A DNA stretch of 64,000 nt from assembly GCA_031272715.1 (NCBI GenBank), contig JAISTH010000071.1, positions 124,001 to 188,000 of the forward strand, read 5' to 3'. The DNA is from Desulfovibrio sp. (GTDB taxonomy: Bacteria; Desulfobacterota; Desulfovibrionia; Desulfovibrionales; Desulfovibrionaceae). The notes beneath the pieces are model-generated. The model was not told the DNA's origin. It saw only the letters and a list, made by a program, of their open reading frames with translations, and did not search any database. Position numbers and translations under genes: made by a program. Positions 1 to 9,316 of this stretch are shown in pieces (position 1 is the first letter of the stretch; the number at the start of each line of letters is the position of its first letter).

Positions 1-941
1 AAGCCCTGCACGTCGAGTTGGGCTCCGGCTTCCAGCAGCGGGGGCAGGGTCCTGGCGAGGCTGAGTTCCCTGCGGGGGTGCCGGGAGAAGTCGACGACGA
101 TGGGGGCCGCATAGGCGGGGGCGGCGAGCAGGATGCCCTCTCCGAGTTCCGGAGGGACGTCGTCGGGCAGGACGGCGACGTCGGGGAGGACGCCCGAGCA
201 TTCCAGCCTGAGGGGCAGTCCGGAGCTTCTTGGGACCAGGCTCACCATGCGGGCGCCCATCTGTTGGATGAACTGTCCGACGGGCGCGAGGTTCGCGAAC
301 TTCAGATCCCCGTCGCCGGTGAATTTCGCCTTGGCGTGTCTGCCGAGGTAGTGCCCGAGGAGGAGGAAGAAGGTCCAGGGGCTCGCCCCCATGTGGAGCA
401 CCGTGTCCGGGGCCTCCATGGGAGGGGCGGCCTTGGTGGTGATGACGGGGTCTTCCCAGGCGATTTGCGCCCCGGCGTGGTTGAGGGCCTTGACGCAGTC
501 CATGATCGGGTCGTTCATGAGACAGGGGGCGAGGGTCGTCGCCGCCCCGTGGGCGGCGGCGAGAAGGAGCCAGGCCCGGGTGCCGCGGCAGACGAGGGGG
601 GCCTCGACGGTCAGGTCGGCGGGTTTGCGGGGCGGGGCGAGATTGAATGCGGGAAGGCGTCCGCCGTCCTTTTCCGGAGGGGGGAGGAAGGTCATCTCCT
701 GCAGCAGGGTGAAGAGGGTCCCGGAGCATCGGCCATCGCCGCTCACCCTTGCGGCGGCGGCCTCCCACGAGCGTCGGAGGAACTTCTCGTCCTCGGCGGC
801 CAGGTGGCCCTTTCTCCCCTCCATGCGCCGCAGCAGGTTGTGGCGTCTGGCAAGGAGCTTCAGCAGTTCCTTGTCGATGTCGGCGACGGCCTCTCGGAGC
901 GGGGGATGGGGGGGATGCGGGGGTTTGCGGTCGTGTGGCAT
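1..941 (-). CDS. aroA: EPSP synthase-like protein with chorismate-mutase-type N-terminus (partial)
   Basis: The reading frame runs off the left edge; about 313 residues are visible from an ATG at 941. After a His/Pro-rich start, residues about 15-40 show the chorismate mutase type II helix pattern (ADIDKELLKLLARRHNLL). The rest follows the EPSP synthase fold. There is a first-domain stretch with ALLLAA-like spacing (RAWLLLAAAHGAATTL). A later stretch (GASPWTFFLLLGHYLG then FTGDGDLKFANLAPV) matches the region around the usual GNAGTAMR and TGDGSLRKRP motifs. The canonical GSKS substrate-binding motif reads CRGT, so the first active-site half is atypical. Sulfate reducers of this group carry divergent aroA genes in an aromatic amino acid cluster, so a shikimate-pathway role is likely but catalytic competence is unproven. 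No clear ribosome binding site is seen before the ATG. Confidence 0.65.
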   Translation of the reverse strand, partial: MPHDRKPPHPPHPPLREAVADIDKELLKLLARRHNLLRRMEGRKGHLAAEDEKFLRRSWEAAAARVSGDGRCSGTLFTLLQEMTFLPPPEKDGGRLPAFNLAPPRKPADLTVEAPLVCRGTRAWLLLAAAHGAATTLAPCLMNDPIMDCVKALNHAGAQIAWEDPVITTKAAPPMEAPDTVLHMGASPWTFFLLLGHYLGRHAKAKFTGDGDLKFANLAPVGQFIQQMGARMVSLVPRSSGLPLRLECSGVLPDVAVLPDDVPPELGEGILLAAPAYAAPIVVDFSRHPRRELSLARTLPPLLEAGAQLDVQG

Positions 942-1778
942 TGCGTGGAGTGCGGCGGCATGGTCGCAGGATGTGGTGGTGTGCGGGAGTGCATGCTCTG
1001 CCGCGTGGGGGACTGCCGTCGAGGTCGCGTCGCGACGGGCGGTCGGGTCCGTGTGGCCATGTCCGGGTCGTCGGGGCGTCCCTGCGGAGTTCGTGGGCCG
1101 GGTCTTCCTCGTTCCTGCGGGCCGGCTTTCGGGAGTCTCCGTCCGGCCTTCCGTCTCGTGCCCGGCGTCCCCGTGACTGCCCGGATCCGGTCGTGGGCGT
1201 ATCGCGGCCGGGGGAACCGGCGGCCCGGCTTGGATCGTGCCGGATCCTTCTCCTTGCAGAGCGTGTTTCTCCACGATTTGGCGCCTTGCGTCAAGGGGCG
1301 GGGCGCCGATGGGCCTCCCGTCCTTTCGATGGGGCGTCCTGCGTGGTCCGGCGTCGTTCCTGCCGTGGGTCGGCCCTGCAGCGGGGTCGGCCCCATAGGG
1401 CGGCATGCGCCGCGGCACTGCCACGGCGCGGCCCGCGCTCCGGGCCGCTGGCCGCCATCCGCTCCGGGCCGCGGCAATCCTTCCGCTCCGGCCGATGCGG
1501 CCTTCGCGCCCATGCAGGCCTTGGAGCGGGATGCCGCAGACGGGGACGATGCTGGCCATCCCGCAGCAACGGATGAATTTGGCGGAGGGGGTTTACCCGG
1601 TGGCGTTTGTGGTGTATGAAGGGGTGTGAAACGTGCCGCCCTGGGTGAGGGATATCCGGCCACGGGACGTCCCCCCGGACGTCCATCGGACGGGACCCCT
1701 TCCCGGATTGGCGGAGCGACGGCGATGGGCGGATCCGGCGCCGTCGCGGCAACAACCCACAAATTTTCGCCGGGGGGG
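942..1778. other. Intergenic region between aroA and aprBA
   Basis: About 840 bases between divergent genes. The long open frames here are GC-skew artefacts without ribosome binding sites or recognisable protein sequence. Nothing else is seen until the apr promoter. Confidence 0.6.
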
Positions 1779-1808
1779 TTGACCTGAAGGCGGGAAGCTT
1801 GTTATAAA
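1779..1808 (+). promoter_or_regulatory. Promoter of aprBA
   Basis: A TTGACC -35 box at 1779-1784 is followed after 17 bases by TTATAA (1802-1807), or after 18 bases by TATAAA (1803-1808). It lies about 130 bases before aprB, so the mRNA has a long leader. The fit to the sigma-70 consensus is good. Confidence 0.75.
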
Positions 1809-1825
1809 TTGCGCAAGCCTTGCGC
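1799..1825 (+). promoter_or_regulatory. Rex-like palindrome and start-site inverted repeat of aprBA
   Basis: TTG(1799-1801)...CAA(1814-1816) forms an 18-bp imperfect palindrome flanked by matching G-C pairs (GCTTG/CAAGC, 1797-1818). It overlaps the -10 box, the spacing expected of a Rex (NADH/NAD-sensing repressor) site. A second, perfect inverted repeat, GCGCAAG-C-CTTGCGC (1811-1825), covers the probable transcription start. Rex control of sulfate-reduction genes is known in Desulfovibrio; assignment of this site is inference. Confidence 0.4.
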
Positions 1826-1941
1826 TCTCCGCTTTGCGGGGAGTTTCGGCGCGACGGACGGGCATGCCCCCCATACGGGCCCGCCGGCGCGACGAGGCTG
1901 GGTTTCAGGAGAACATTTTTACAGAGTTGGAGGACACGCGT

Positions 1942-2430
1942 ATGCCGACGTTTGTCGACCCGTCCAAATGCGACGGTTGCAAGGGTGGCGAAAAGACTGC
2001 CTGTATGTACATCTGCCCCAACGACCTCATGATCCTCGATCCCGAGGCCATGAAGGCCTACAACCAGGAACCCGACGCCTGCTGGGAGTGCTACTCCTGC
2101 GTCAAGATCTGCCCCCAGGGCGCCATCACGGCCCGGCCCTACGCCGACTTCGCACCCATGGGCGGCACCTGTATCCCCATGCGTTCGGGCGCGGACATCA
2201 TGTGGACCGTCAAGTTCCGCAGTGGCAACGTCAAGCGCTTCAAGTTCCCCATTCGCACCACCCCCGAGGGCTCCATCAAGCCCTACGAGGGTCTGCCGGA
2301 AGGCGACAGCCTGGACAGCGAACTGCTCTTCACCGAGAAGGCCCTGGCCACCCCCAAGGAGGCCCTGGGCAAGAAGTTCGACGTGCAGGAAGCCGACAAG
2401 ACCTTCATGACCAAGGAACGCGGCGTCTAG
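1942..2430 (+). CDS. aprB: Adenylylsulfate reductase beta subunit AprB
   Basis: A 162-residue iron-sulfur subunit of dissimilatory APS reductase. AprAB reduces adenosine 5'-phosphosulfate to sulfite and AMP in the cytoplasm, the second step of sulfate respiration. Two [4Fe-4S] binding segments are visible: CDGCKGGEKTACMYICPND near residues 10-28 and CWECYSCVKICPQGA near 47-61. The extended spacing in the first cluster is typical of AprB. The C-terminal tail (residues about 100-162) is the arm that wraps AprA. The ATG at 1942 is chosen because GGAGG lies at 1929-1933 and the protein then has family length. An upstream in-frame ATG (1834) falls in the leader and lacks a site. AprA follows 36 bases downstream in the same transcript. 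Confidence 0.97.
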   Translation: MPTFVDPSKCDGCKGGEKTACMYICPNDLMILDPEAMKAYNQEPDACWECYSCVKICPQGAITARPYADFAPMGGTCIPMRSGADIMWTVKFRSGNVKRFKFPIRTTPEGSIKPYEGLPEGDSLDSELLFTEKALATPKEALGKKFDVQEADKTFMTKERGV

Positions 2431-2466
2431 CCCCAACCGCAAGTGCGAATGCAAGGAGATACGATC

Positions 2467-4455
2467 ATGCCTATGATTCCCGTGAACGAGAAGGCGAAGG
2501 GCGTTGCCATCGACGAACCCGTCGTCAAGGAACATGCGGTTGACCTGCTCATCGTGGGCGGCGGCATGGGTGCCTGCGGCGCCGCCTACGAGGCCGTGCG
2601 CTGGGGCGAAAAGCAGGGCCTGAACATCATGCTGTGCGACAAGGCCGCCCTCGAGCGCTCCGGCGCCGTGGCCCAAGGCCTGTCCGCCATCAACACCTAC
2701 CTCGGCGAGAACTCCGCCGACGACTACGTGCGCATGGTCCGCACCGACCTCATGGGCCTCGTCCGCGAGGACCTGATCTTCGACGTGGGCCGCCACGTCG
2801 ACGACTCGGTGCATCTGTTCGAGTCCTGGGGCCTGCCCTGCTGGATCAAGGGCGACGACGGCCACAACCTGGACGGCCAGAAGGCCAAGGACAAGGGCAA
2901 GGCCCTGCGCAAGGGAGACAAGCCCGTCCGTTCCGGCCGCTGGCAGATCATGATCAACGGCGAGTCCTACAAGTGCATCGTCGCCGAGGCTGCCAAGAAC
3001 GCCTTGGGCGAGGCCCGGATCATGGAGAGGACCTTCATCGTGAAGCTGCTCCTCGACAAGAACACCCCCAATCGCGTCGCCGGCGCCGTGGGCTTCAACC
3101 TGCGCGCCAACGAAGTGCACATCTTCAAGGCCAATGCCATCCTCGTCGCCGCCGGCGGCGCCGTGAACGTGTACCGTCCCCGCTCCACCGGCGAGGGCAT
3201 GGGCCGCGCCTGGTATCCCGTGTGGAACGCCGGTTCCACCTACACGCTCTGCGCCCAGGTGGGCGCAGAGATGACCATGATGGAGAACCGCTTCGTCCCC
3301 GCCCGCTTCAAGGACGGCTACGGACCGGTCGGCGCCTGGTTCCTGCTCTTCAAGGCCACGGCGACCAACTCCAAGGGCGAGGACTACTGCGCCACCAACA
3401 AGGCCATGCTCAAGCCCTACGAAGAGCGCGGCTACGCCAAGGGCAACGTCATCCCCACCTGCCTGCGCAACCACATGATGCTCCGCGAGATGCGCGAAGG
3501 GCGCGGCCCCATCTACATGGACACCAAGAGCGCCCTGCTGAAGACCTTCGCCACACTCAACGAGGAGCAGCAGAAGGAACTGGAGTCCGAGGCCTGGGAA
3601 GACTTCCTCGACATGTGCGTCGGCCAGGCCAACCTCTGGGCCGCCACCAACACCCAGCCCGAGGAGCGCGGCTCCGAGATCATGCCCACCGAGCCCTACC
3701 TGCTGGGATCCCACTCCGGCTGCTGCGGCATCTGGGTCTCCGGTCCCGACGAGGCGTGGGTGCCTGACGCCTACAAGATCAAGGCGTCCAACGGCAAGGT
3801 CTACAACCGCATGACCTCGGTTGAGGGCCTCTTCACCTGCGCCGACGGCGTCGGCGCCTCCGGCCACAAGTTCTCCTCCGGCTCCCACGCCGAGGGGCGC
3901 ATCGCCGGCAAGCAGATGGTGCGCTGGTGCGTGGACCACAAGGACTACAAGCCCGCCTTCAAGGAGACCCCGGACGAGCTCAAGAAGCTCATCTACCGCC
4001 CCTACTACAACTTCATGGAAGGCAAGGACGCCTCCACGGATCCCGTGGTGAACCCCAACTACATCTCCCCGAAGAACTTCATGATGCGCCTCGTGAAGTG
4101 CACCGACGAATACGGGGGCGGCGTGGGCACCTACTACACCACGTCCAAGGCGCTGCTGGACACCGGCTTCTATCTGCTGGGCATGATGGAGGAGGACTCC
4201 CTGAAGCTGGCCGCCAGGGACCTCCACGAACTGCTCCGCTGCTGGGAGAACTACCATCGCCTCTGGACGGTGCGCCTGCACATGCAGCACATCGCCTTCC
4301 GCGAGGAGTCCCGGTATCCCGGCTTCTACTATCGCGCGGACTTCATGGGTCTGGACGACTCCAAGTGGAAGTGCTTCGTGAATTCCAAGTTCGACCCGGC
4401 CACCGGCGAGACCAAGATATTCAAGAAGCCCTACTACCAGATCATCCCCGACTAG
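2467..4455 (+). CDS. aprA: Adenylylsulfate reductase alpha subunit AprA
   Basis: The 662-residue flavoprotein subunit of APS reductase, of normal length for the family. It belongs to the fumarate reductase/succinate dehydrogenase flavoprotein superfamily. The FAD dinucleotide motif (LLIVGGGMGACGAAYEA) lies at about residues 24-40, and the family signature GAVAQGLSAINTYLG follows near 70. The substrate-site region RPRSTGEGMG is near residue 240. FAD on AprA receives electrons from AprB and forms the sulfite adduct of APS. AAGGAG at 2453-2458 sets the start at ATG 2467. A rho-independent terminator follows 20 bases after the stop, so aprBA forms its own unit and qmo must be transcribed partly by read-through or from another promoter. 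Confidence 0.98.
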   Translation: MPMIPVNEKAKGVAIDEPVVKEHAVDLLIVGGGMGACGAAYEAVRWGEKQGLNIMLCDKAALERSGAVAQGLSAINTYLGENSADDYVRMVRTDLMGLVREDLIFDVGRHVDDSVHLFESWGLPCWIKGDDGHNLDGQKAKDKGKALRKGDKPVRSGRWQIMINGESYKCIVAEAAKNALGEARIMERTFIVKLLLDKNTPNRVAGAVGFNLRANEVHIFKANAILVAAGGAVNVYRPRSTGEGMGRAWYPVWNAGSTYTLCAQVGAEMTMMENRFVPARFKDGYGPVGAWFLLFKATATNSKGEDYCATNKAMLKPYEERGYAKGNVIPTCLRNHMMLREMREGRGPIYMDTKSALLKTFATLNEEQQKELESEAWEDFLDMCVGQANLWAATNTQPEERGSEIMPTEPYLLGSHSGCCGIWVSGPDEAWVPDAYKIKASNGKVYNRMTSVEGLFTCADGVGASGHKFSSGSHAEGRIAGKQMVRWCVDHKDYKPAFKETPDELKKLIYRPYYNFMEGKDASTDPVVNPNYISPKNFMMRLVKCTDEYGGGVGTYYTTSKALLDTGFYLLGMMEEDSLKLAARDLHELLRCWENYHRLWTVRLHMQHIAFREESRYPGFYYRADFMGLDDSKWKCFVNSKFDPATGETKIFKKPYYQIIPD

Positions 4456-4474
4456 TCGTCGAGATGGCATAGCG

Positions 4475-4508
4475 AAGGGGGCGGCCGTCCGCGGCTGCCC
4501 CCTTTTTT
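4475..4508 (+). terminator. Rho-independent terminator after aprA
   Basis: A GC-rich hairpin with GGGGGCGGCCG paired to CGGCTGCCCCC (4477-4502) is followed immediately by six T residues. It separates aprBA from qmoABCD. Confidence 0.88.
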
Positions 4509-4575
4509 CAAGCAGCGGGAGGCCGCCGATTCTCCCTTTGCGGCCGACCCGCTACAACGCAGGAGGATATCCTGG

Positions 4576-5811
4576 ATGTCCAACGCTATACTCGTCGTGG
4601 GCGGTGGCTTCGCCGGGCTCACGGCTGCCATTGAAGCGGCGGAGCTGGGCCACGACGTCTACATCGTGGAGAAGTCGCCATGGCTGGGCGGCCGCGTGGC
4701 GCAACTCAACAAGTACTTCCCGAAACTCTGCCCCCCCTCCTGCGGCTTGGAGATCCAGTTCCAGCGCATCAGGAAGAACCCCCGCATCAAGTTCTTCACG
4801 CTGGCCGAGGTCACGGGGCTTTCGGGCTCCAAGGGCAACTACGTCGCGAAGGTGCGCCTCTCCCCCCGCAGGACGGCCCCCCACTCCGTGGATCTCGGCC
4901 TGCTCTCGGCCACGCTGGAGGGGGAGACCCCCAGCGAGTTCGATCTCGGGCTCTCCAGCAGGAAGCCCCTCTACAAGCCCATGCCCTTCGCCTTCCCCGC
5001 CCGCTACGTCCTGGACGTCGACCACCTCACGAGGTCCGACAAGGCCAGGGTCGCCGGGGCGCGGTTCCTGTTCCCCAGCGAGGAGCCGAAGGACATAGAG
5101 CTCAACGTCGGCGCCGTGGTCGTGGCCACGGGCTGGAAACCCTACGACGTGACCAGGCTCTCGAATCTCGGCGCGGGCGCGGTGAAGAACTGCGTCTCCA
5201 ACATGCAGCTGGAGCGTCTCGCCTCGGCCTGCGGTCCCACCCGGGGACGCATCCAGCGTCCCACCGACGGGCGGGCCCCCCACGACGTGGCCTTCGTCCA
5301 GTGCGCCGGGAGCCGCGACCGGAACCATCTCAACTACTGCTCCTACATCTGCTGCATGGCCACCTTCAAGCAGTGCCTCTACATGGCCGAGCAGCATCCC
5401 GAAGCGCGCATGACGGTCTTCTACATCGACCTGCGGGCCCCGGGGCGCTACGTCAAGGTGCTGGAGAAGGTGCAGGCGCTGCCCAACGTGTCCTTCGTCA
5501 AGGGCAAGGTGGCGGACGTGGTCCAGGCCGAAGGGGACAGGGTGACCCTGACCGTGGAGGACGCGGTGCGGGGGGAGAAGCTGACCCTGACCTACGACCT
5601 CGTGGTGCTGGCCACCGGCATGCAGCCCTCTCTGGCCGGCGGGACCATGCCCTTGCCCATGCCTGTGGACGAGGACGGGTTCGTGGCCGGAGGCGAGGAT
5701 GCGGGGATATTCGCCGCGGGATGCGCGCGCATGCCCCTTGACGTGACGCGTACGGCCCAGTCAGCCACAGCCGCTGCCCTGAAGGCAGTGCAAACGGTGC
5801 AAGGGAGGTAG
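4576..5811 (+). CDS. qmoA: Quinone-interacting membrane-bound oxidoreductase subunit QmoA
   Basis: A 411-residue FAD-binding cytoplasmic subunit of the Qmo complex, which carries electrons from the menaquinone pool to AprAB. The FAD Rossmann motif (VVGGGFAGLTAAIEAAELG) starts at about residue 7. The HdrA-like segment CPPSCGLEIQ lies near residue 55, and a second cofactor motif with VVLATGMQPS is in the C-terminal third. QmoA is homologous to the HdrA subunit of heterodisulfide reductase. AGGAGG at 4561-4566 fixes the start. qmoB begins 6 bases after the stop. Confidence 0.96.
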   Translation: MSNAILVVGGGFAGLTAAIEAAELGHDVYIVEKSPWLGGRVAQLNKYFPKLCPPSCGLEIQFQRIRKNPRIKFFTLAEVTGLSGSKGNYVAKVRLSPRRTAPHSVDLGLLSATLEGETPSEFDLGLSSRKPLYKPMPFAFPARYVLDVDHLTRSDKARVAGARFLFPSEEPKDIELNVGAVVVATGWKPYDVTRLSNLGAGAVKNCVSNMQLERLASACGPTRGRIQRPTDGRAPHDVAFVQCAGSRDRNHLNYCSYICCMATFKQCLYMAEQHPEARMTVFYIDLRAPGRYVKVLEKVQALPNVSFVKGKVADVVQAEGDRVTLTVEDAVRGEKLTLTYDLVVLATGMQPSLAGGTMPLPMPVDEDGFVAGGEDAGIFAAGCARMPLDVTRTAQSATAAALKAVQTVQGR

Positions 5812-5817
5812 CGCGCC

Positions 5818-8088
5818 ATGGCCGGAAAGATCGGCGTGTATTTCGATCAGGAGAACATAGGCGGCGGCCTCGACGTCGAGGCCCTCGCAGCCGAGACATC
5901 GGCGAAATGGGGGGACCTGACCCCCGTCGTGAAGGTGGTGCCGCTGCTGGCCGAGGCCGGGCGGACCATCGAGGAGGACGTCACTGCCCAGGGCCTGGAC
6001 GGCGTGCTGCTGTGCGGCGCCTCCGCGAGGGCCGACAGCGAGCTCTCCCGCCTGCCCGCGCTGGTGGACCACGTGAACCTTCGGGAACTGTGCGTGCTCT
6101 CCTACAAGAATCCCGACGGCACCCGTCCCTATCCCAGGGACGACGCCCCGGAGCTCCTGACCATCATGGCCCGGGACTACGTCAACATGGGCGTGGTCAA
6201 GCTCCAGAAGACCGAGAAGCCCGACTCCGCCGCCATCGAGGGCGTGCGCCGGATTCTCGTGATCGGAGGGGGATGGACGGGCCTCACGGCGGCGGCGGAA
6301 GCGGCGGACATGGGGTACGAGGTCGTGCTCGTGGAGCGGGAGGAGAACCTTGGAGGCGCCGTGAACAGCATCTCCATCGGCTCCCCCCTGCAGTCCCCGT
6401 GGACGGACAAGCAGCCCTCGGACATCGCGGGCAAGATCGCCAAGGTGAAGGGCGACCGGAGGATCACGGTCCTCGCGAAATCCTCCATGGAGAAGCTGGA
6501 AGGCCAGCCCGGGGAGTTCGAGGCGACCGTCTCCACCCCCTCCGGCCCCATGACGCACAAGGTGGGCGCGGTGGTGCTCGCCACCGGATGGAAGCCGCTG
6601 GACGCGAAGTACCTCGCCCCCATGGGTCTCGGTGTCAGCCCCAACGTGGTGGATGCGGCGACCTTCGGGAAGATGCTCGCGGCAGGCGAGGTGACGGCGC
6701 GGCGGATCGCCTTCGTGCTGGACACCACCATCGCCGAGGAGGCCTGCAAGGCCGCCGCCGAGGAGCAGGCCGCCGAGGCCGCTCCGGAGCCCGCCCCCGC
6801 TCCCGCCGAGGGGGAGGAGGGCGCCAAGGTCTTCGTCAAGGAGGATCTGGAGAGCATCAGGCATCTTGCCTACTCCAACGCCGTGAACAGCGTCGGGATG
6901 CTGCGCCTGGCCAACATGGTCTGCGAAAGGACCGAGGACGCCACGCAGGCCTTCATCCTGTACAGGAACATGACCGTGCCCGGCATCCTGGAGCGCTTCT
7001 ACAAGCAGATGCAGGACAGGCTGGGGATCATGATGACCAAGGCCGACGTCACGGACATCCGGGTGACTGGTTCGACCCTCCTCGTGGAGTGCCGCAACAC
7101 GCTCCTGGGCATGGACTTCGACCTCGACGTGGACATGGTGGTGCTGCCCACGGGACTCGTCCCCACCTCGGCCAAGGAGGCCGTCGTGCAGTTCGGCTAC
7201 CGCCAGGGGCCGGACTTCCCCGACCTGCAGCTCTTCGACGGCTTCGCCGACTCCAACTACATCTGCTTCCCCTACGAGACGCGGCGCACCGGCGTCTACG
7301 CGGCAGGCTGCGTCCGCCAGCCCCTCACCATGGACGCCTGCGAGGAGGACGCCAGGGGCGCCGTCCTCAAGGCGATCCAGTGCGTGGAAAGCGCGTCCCG
7401 GGGGGTGGCGGTCCATCCCAGATCCGGGGACGCCTCCTATCCCCTCTTCAACTTCGTCCGATGCACCCAGTGCAAGCGCTGCACGGAGGAATGCCCCTTC
7501 GGCGCGCTGGACGACGACGAGAAGGGGACCCCGAAACCCAATCCCGCCCGCTGCCGGCGCTGCGGAACCTGCTTCGGCGCCTGTCCCGAGCGCGTCGTCT
7601 CCTTCGCCAACTACAGCATAGACCAGATCGGCTCCATGATCCGCGAGGTCCAGGTGCCCAAGGACTTCAAGAAGGAAGGCCCCCGCATCCTCATCCTCGC
7701 CTGCGAGAACGACGCCTATCCGGCCCTGGACATGGCCGGCCAGCGGCGCCGCGCATGGAACCCCTACGTGCGGATCATCCCCGTGCGGTGCCTGGGCTCG
7801 GTGAACGCCATCTGGATCTCCGACGCCATGAGCAAGGGCTTCGACGGCGTCATGCTTCTGGGATGCAAGTACGGCGACGACTACCAGTGCCACTTCGTGA
7901 AGGGCTCGGAGATCTGCTCCAAGCGTCGTGACAACATCGCCGAGACCCTCGACAGACTGGGAGTGCAGCCCGAACGGGTCGAACAGCTCGAGGTGGCCAT
8001 CGACGAGTACGATGCCGTCCCGGAGCTGATCGACGGTTTCGTGCGCAGAATCGTGGACATGGGGCCAAACCCGTTCAAGGGCATGTAG
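5818..8088 (+). CDS. qmoB: Qmo complex subunit QmoB (HdrA/MvhD-like)
   Basis: A 756-residue flavo-iron-sulfur protein. A nucleotide-binding FAD motif (LVIGGGWTGLTAAAEAADMG) sits near residue 145. Two [4Fe-4S] ferredoxin clusters (CTQCKRCTEECP and CRRCGTCFGACP) lie near residues 549 and 581. An MvhD-like domain with conserved cysteines occupies about 625-756. An Ala/Pro/Glu-rich insertion near residues 305-335 looks like a linker. In the Qmo complex this subunit is thought to link QmoA and the membrane subunit to AprAB, and the MvhD module has suggested electron confurcation. It sits between qmoA and qmoC with gaps of only 6 and 10 bases, in one operon. Confidence 0.96.
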   Translation: MAGKIGVYFDQENIGGGLDVEALAAETSAKWGDLTPVVKVVPLLAEAGRTIEEDVTAQGLDGVLLCGASARADSELSRLPALVDHVNLRELCVLSYKNPDGTRPYPRDDAPELLTIMARDYVNMGVVKLQKTEKPDSAAIEGVRRILVIGGGWTGLTAAAEAADMGYEVVLVEREENLGGAVNSISIGSPLQSPWTDKQPSDIAGKIAKVKGDRRITVLAKSSMEKLEGQPGEFEATVSTPSGPMTHKVGAVVLATGWKPLDAKYLAPMGLGVSPNVVDAATFGKMLAAGEVTARRIAFVLDTTIAEEACKAAAEEQAAEAAPEPAPAPAEGEEGAKVFVKEDLESIRHLAYSNAVNSVGMLRLANMVCERTEDATQAFILYRNMTVPGILERFYKQMQDRLGIMMTKADVTDIRVTGSTLLVECRNTLLGMDFDLDVDMVVLPTGLVPTSAKEAVVQFGYRQGPDFPDLQLFDGFADSNYICFPYETRRTGVYAAGCVRQPLTMDACEEDARGAVLKAIQCVESASRGVAVHPRSGDASYPLFNFVRCTQCKRCTEECPFGALDDDEKGTPKPNPARCRRCGTCFGACPERVVSFANYSIDQIGSMIREVQVPKDFKKEGPRILILACENDAYPALDMAGQRRRAWNPYVRIIPVRCLGSVNAIWISDAMSKGFDGVMLLGCKYGDDYQCHFVKGSEICSKRRDNIAETLDRLGVQPERVEQLEVAIDEYDAVPELIDGFVRRIVDMGPNPFKGM

Positions 8089-8098
8089 GGAGGATCGC

Positions 8099-9280
8099 AT
8101 GGCACAGCAAATGCTCAAGCCGGACGCGGCGTTCGCCAGGGAGATCGCCCAGGCCGGAGGACAGTCGGTCAAGAAGTGTTATCAGTGCGCCACCTGCGCG
8201 GTGGCCTGCCCCCTCGCCCCGGCCAACGCCCCCTATCCCCGCAAGGAGATGATCTGGGCGTCCTGGGGATTGAAGGACAAGCTCCGCGGCGACGTGGACC
8301 TGTGGCTCTGCCACAACTGCGGCAACTGCTCGGATCTGTGCCCCCGGGGCGCCAGACCAGCGGAGATGATGGCTGCGGCCCGGAACATGGTGTACCGGGA
8401 CCTCACGGCCCCCTCGGTGGTGGGCAAGTGGATGAGCTCCCCTGCGGGGCTTCCGTACCTCTTCGCCATCCCGGCGATCCTGTGGCTTCTGGTCTGGTGG
8501 ATCGCGGCCGGCTTCAACGGCGGCAACTGGTTCCCCAGGGCCGCGGACGGCAGGATCGTCTTCGGCCAGATCTTCTACGGCGACTACACCATCGATCCCA
8601 TCTTCATGCTGACGTTCTTCGGGGCGGTGTTCGTCCTCTACCGGGGCGTGCGCAAGCTCTGGGAACTCTTCAGGCCCGAGGGCAAGCTCCTCGTGGTGGG
8701 CAGGACCAGGCACTGGATCCTGCACCTCGTGGACGTGCTCATCGAGGAAGTGGTCACCCACGGCAGGTTCGACGACTGCGAGACCGGCCCCGCGACCGGG
8801 AAGGCCACGCCGAGCCGCAAGTTCGGGCACATGTTCCTGGTGTGGAGCTTCATCCTGCTGGCCTTCGTCACGGCGATGGTGGCCTTGGGCCACTGGGGCG
8901 GCAAGGTGATCCCCCTCATCAAGATCGAGACGCCCATGTCCCTGCTCTTCCCCCTGAAGATACTGGCCAACGTCGGGGCGCTGCTGCTGCTGTGCGGCCT
9001 CGGCATCCTGACGGCGCGCCGCCTTGCCCTCAACCCCGACGACCAGGGCTCCGGCTACTACGACTGGTACCTGCTGGGGATCATCTGGCTCGTGGCCGTG
9101 ACGGGCATCGGCACCCAGTGCTTCCGCCTCGCGGACGCCATCAGGCCCGCTTTCATGACCTACTACCTGCATCTGGTCTTCGTCTGGATGCTCTTCGCCT
9201 ACCTGCCCTGGTCGAAGCTCGGGCATTTCGTCTACAGGACGGCCGCGCTCGTCTATGTGCGGATGTACGGAAGAAGCTGA
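8099..9280 (+). CDS. qmoC: Qmo complex membrane subunit QmoC
   Basis: A 393-residue fusion of an HdrC-like ferredoxin domain and an HdrE/NarI-like cytochrome b membrane domain. The first 90 residues hold two four-cysteine clusters (CYQCATCAVACPLAP and CHNCGNCSDLCPRGARP). The remainder has about six hydrophobic membrane segments, beginning near residue 120. Histidines such as those in RHWILHLVD and YYLHLVFVW could ligate heme b. This subunit takes electrons from menaquinol at the membrane. GGAGG lies just before the ATG, and the gene follows qmoB by 10 bases. Confidence 0.96.
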   Translation: MAQQMLKPDAAFAREIAQAGGQSVKKCYQCATCAVACPLAPANAPYPRKEMIWASWGLKDKLRGDVDLWLCHNCGNCSDLCPRGARPAEMMAAARNMVYRDLTAPSVVGKWMSSPAGLPYLFAIPAILWLLVWWIAAGFNGGNWFPRAADGRIVFGQIFYGDYTIDPIFMLTFFGAVFVLYRGVRKLWELFRPEGKLLVVGRTRHWILHLVDVLIEEVVTHGRFDDCETGPATGKATPSRKFGHMFLVWSFILLAFVTAMVALGHWGGKVIPLIKIETPMSLLFPLKILANVGALLLLCGLGILTARRLALNPDDQGSGYYDWYLLGIIWLVAVTGIGTQCFRLADAIRPAFMTYYLHLVFVWMLFAYLPWSKLGHFVYRTAALVYVRMYGRS

Positions 9281-9316
9281 CTTCATCACGGAATCGATCC
9301 CCAGGAGGATGTTCAT

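Noticed and set aside
18-1619. Long plus-strand open frame of 533 codons
   Set aside because: It is antisense to the aroA-like gene, Gly/Arg-rich, has no ribosome binding site and resembles no protein. GC-rich DNA leaves such frames open by chance.
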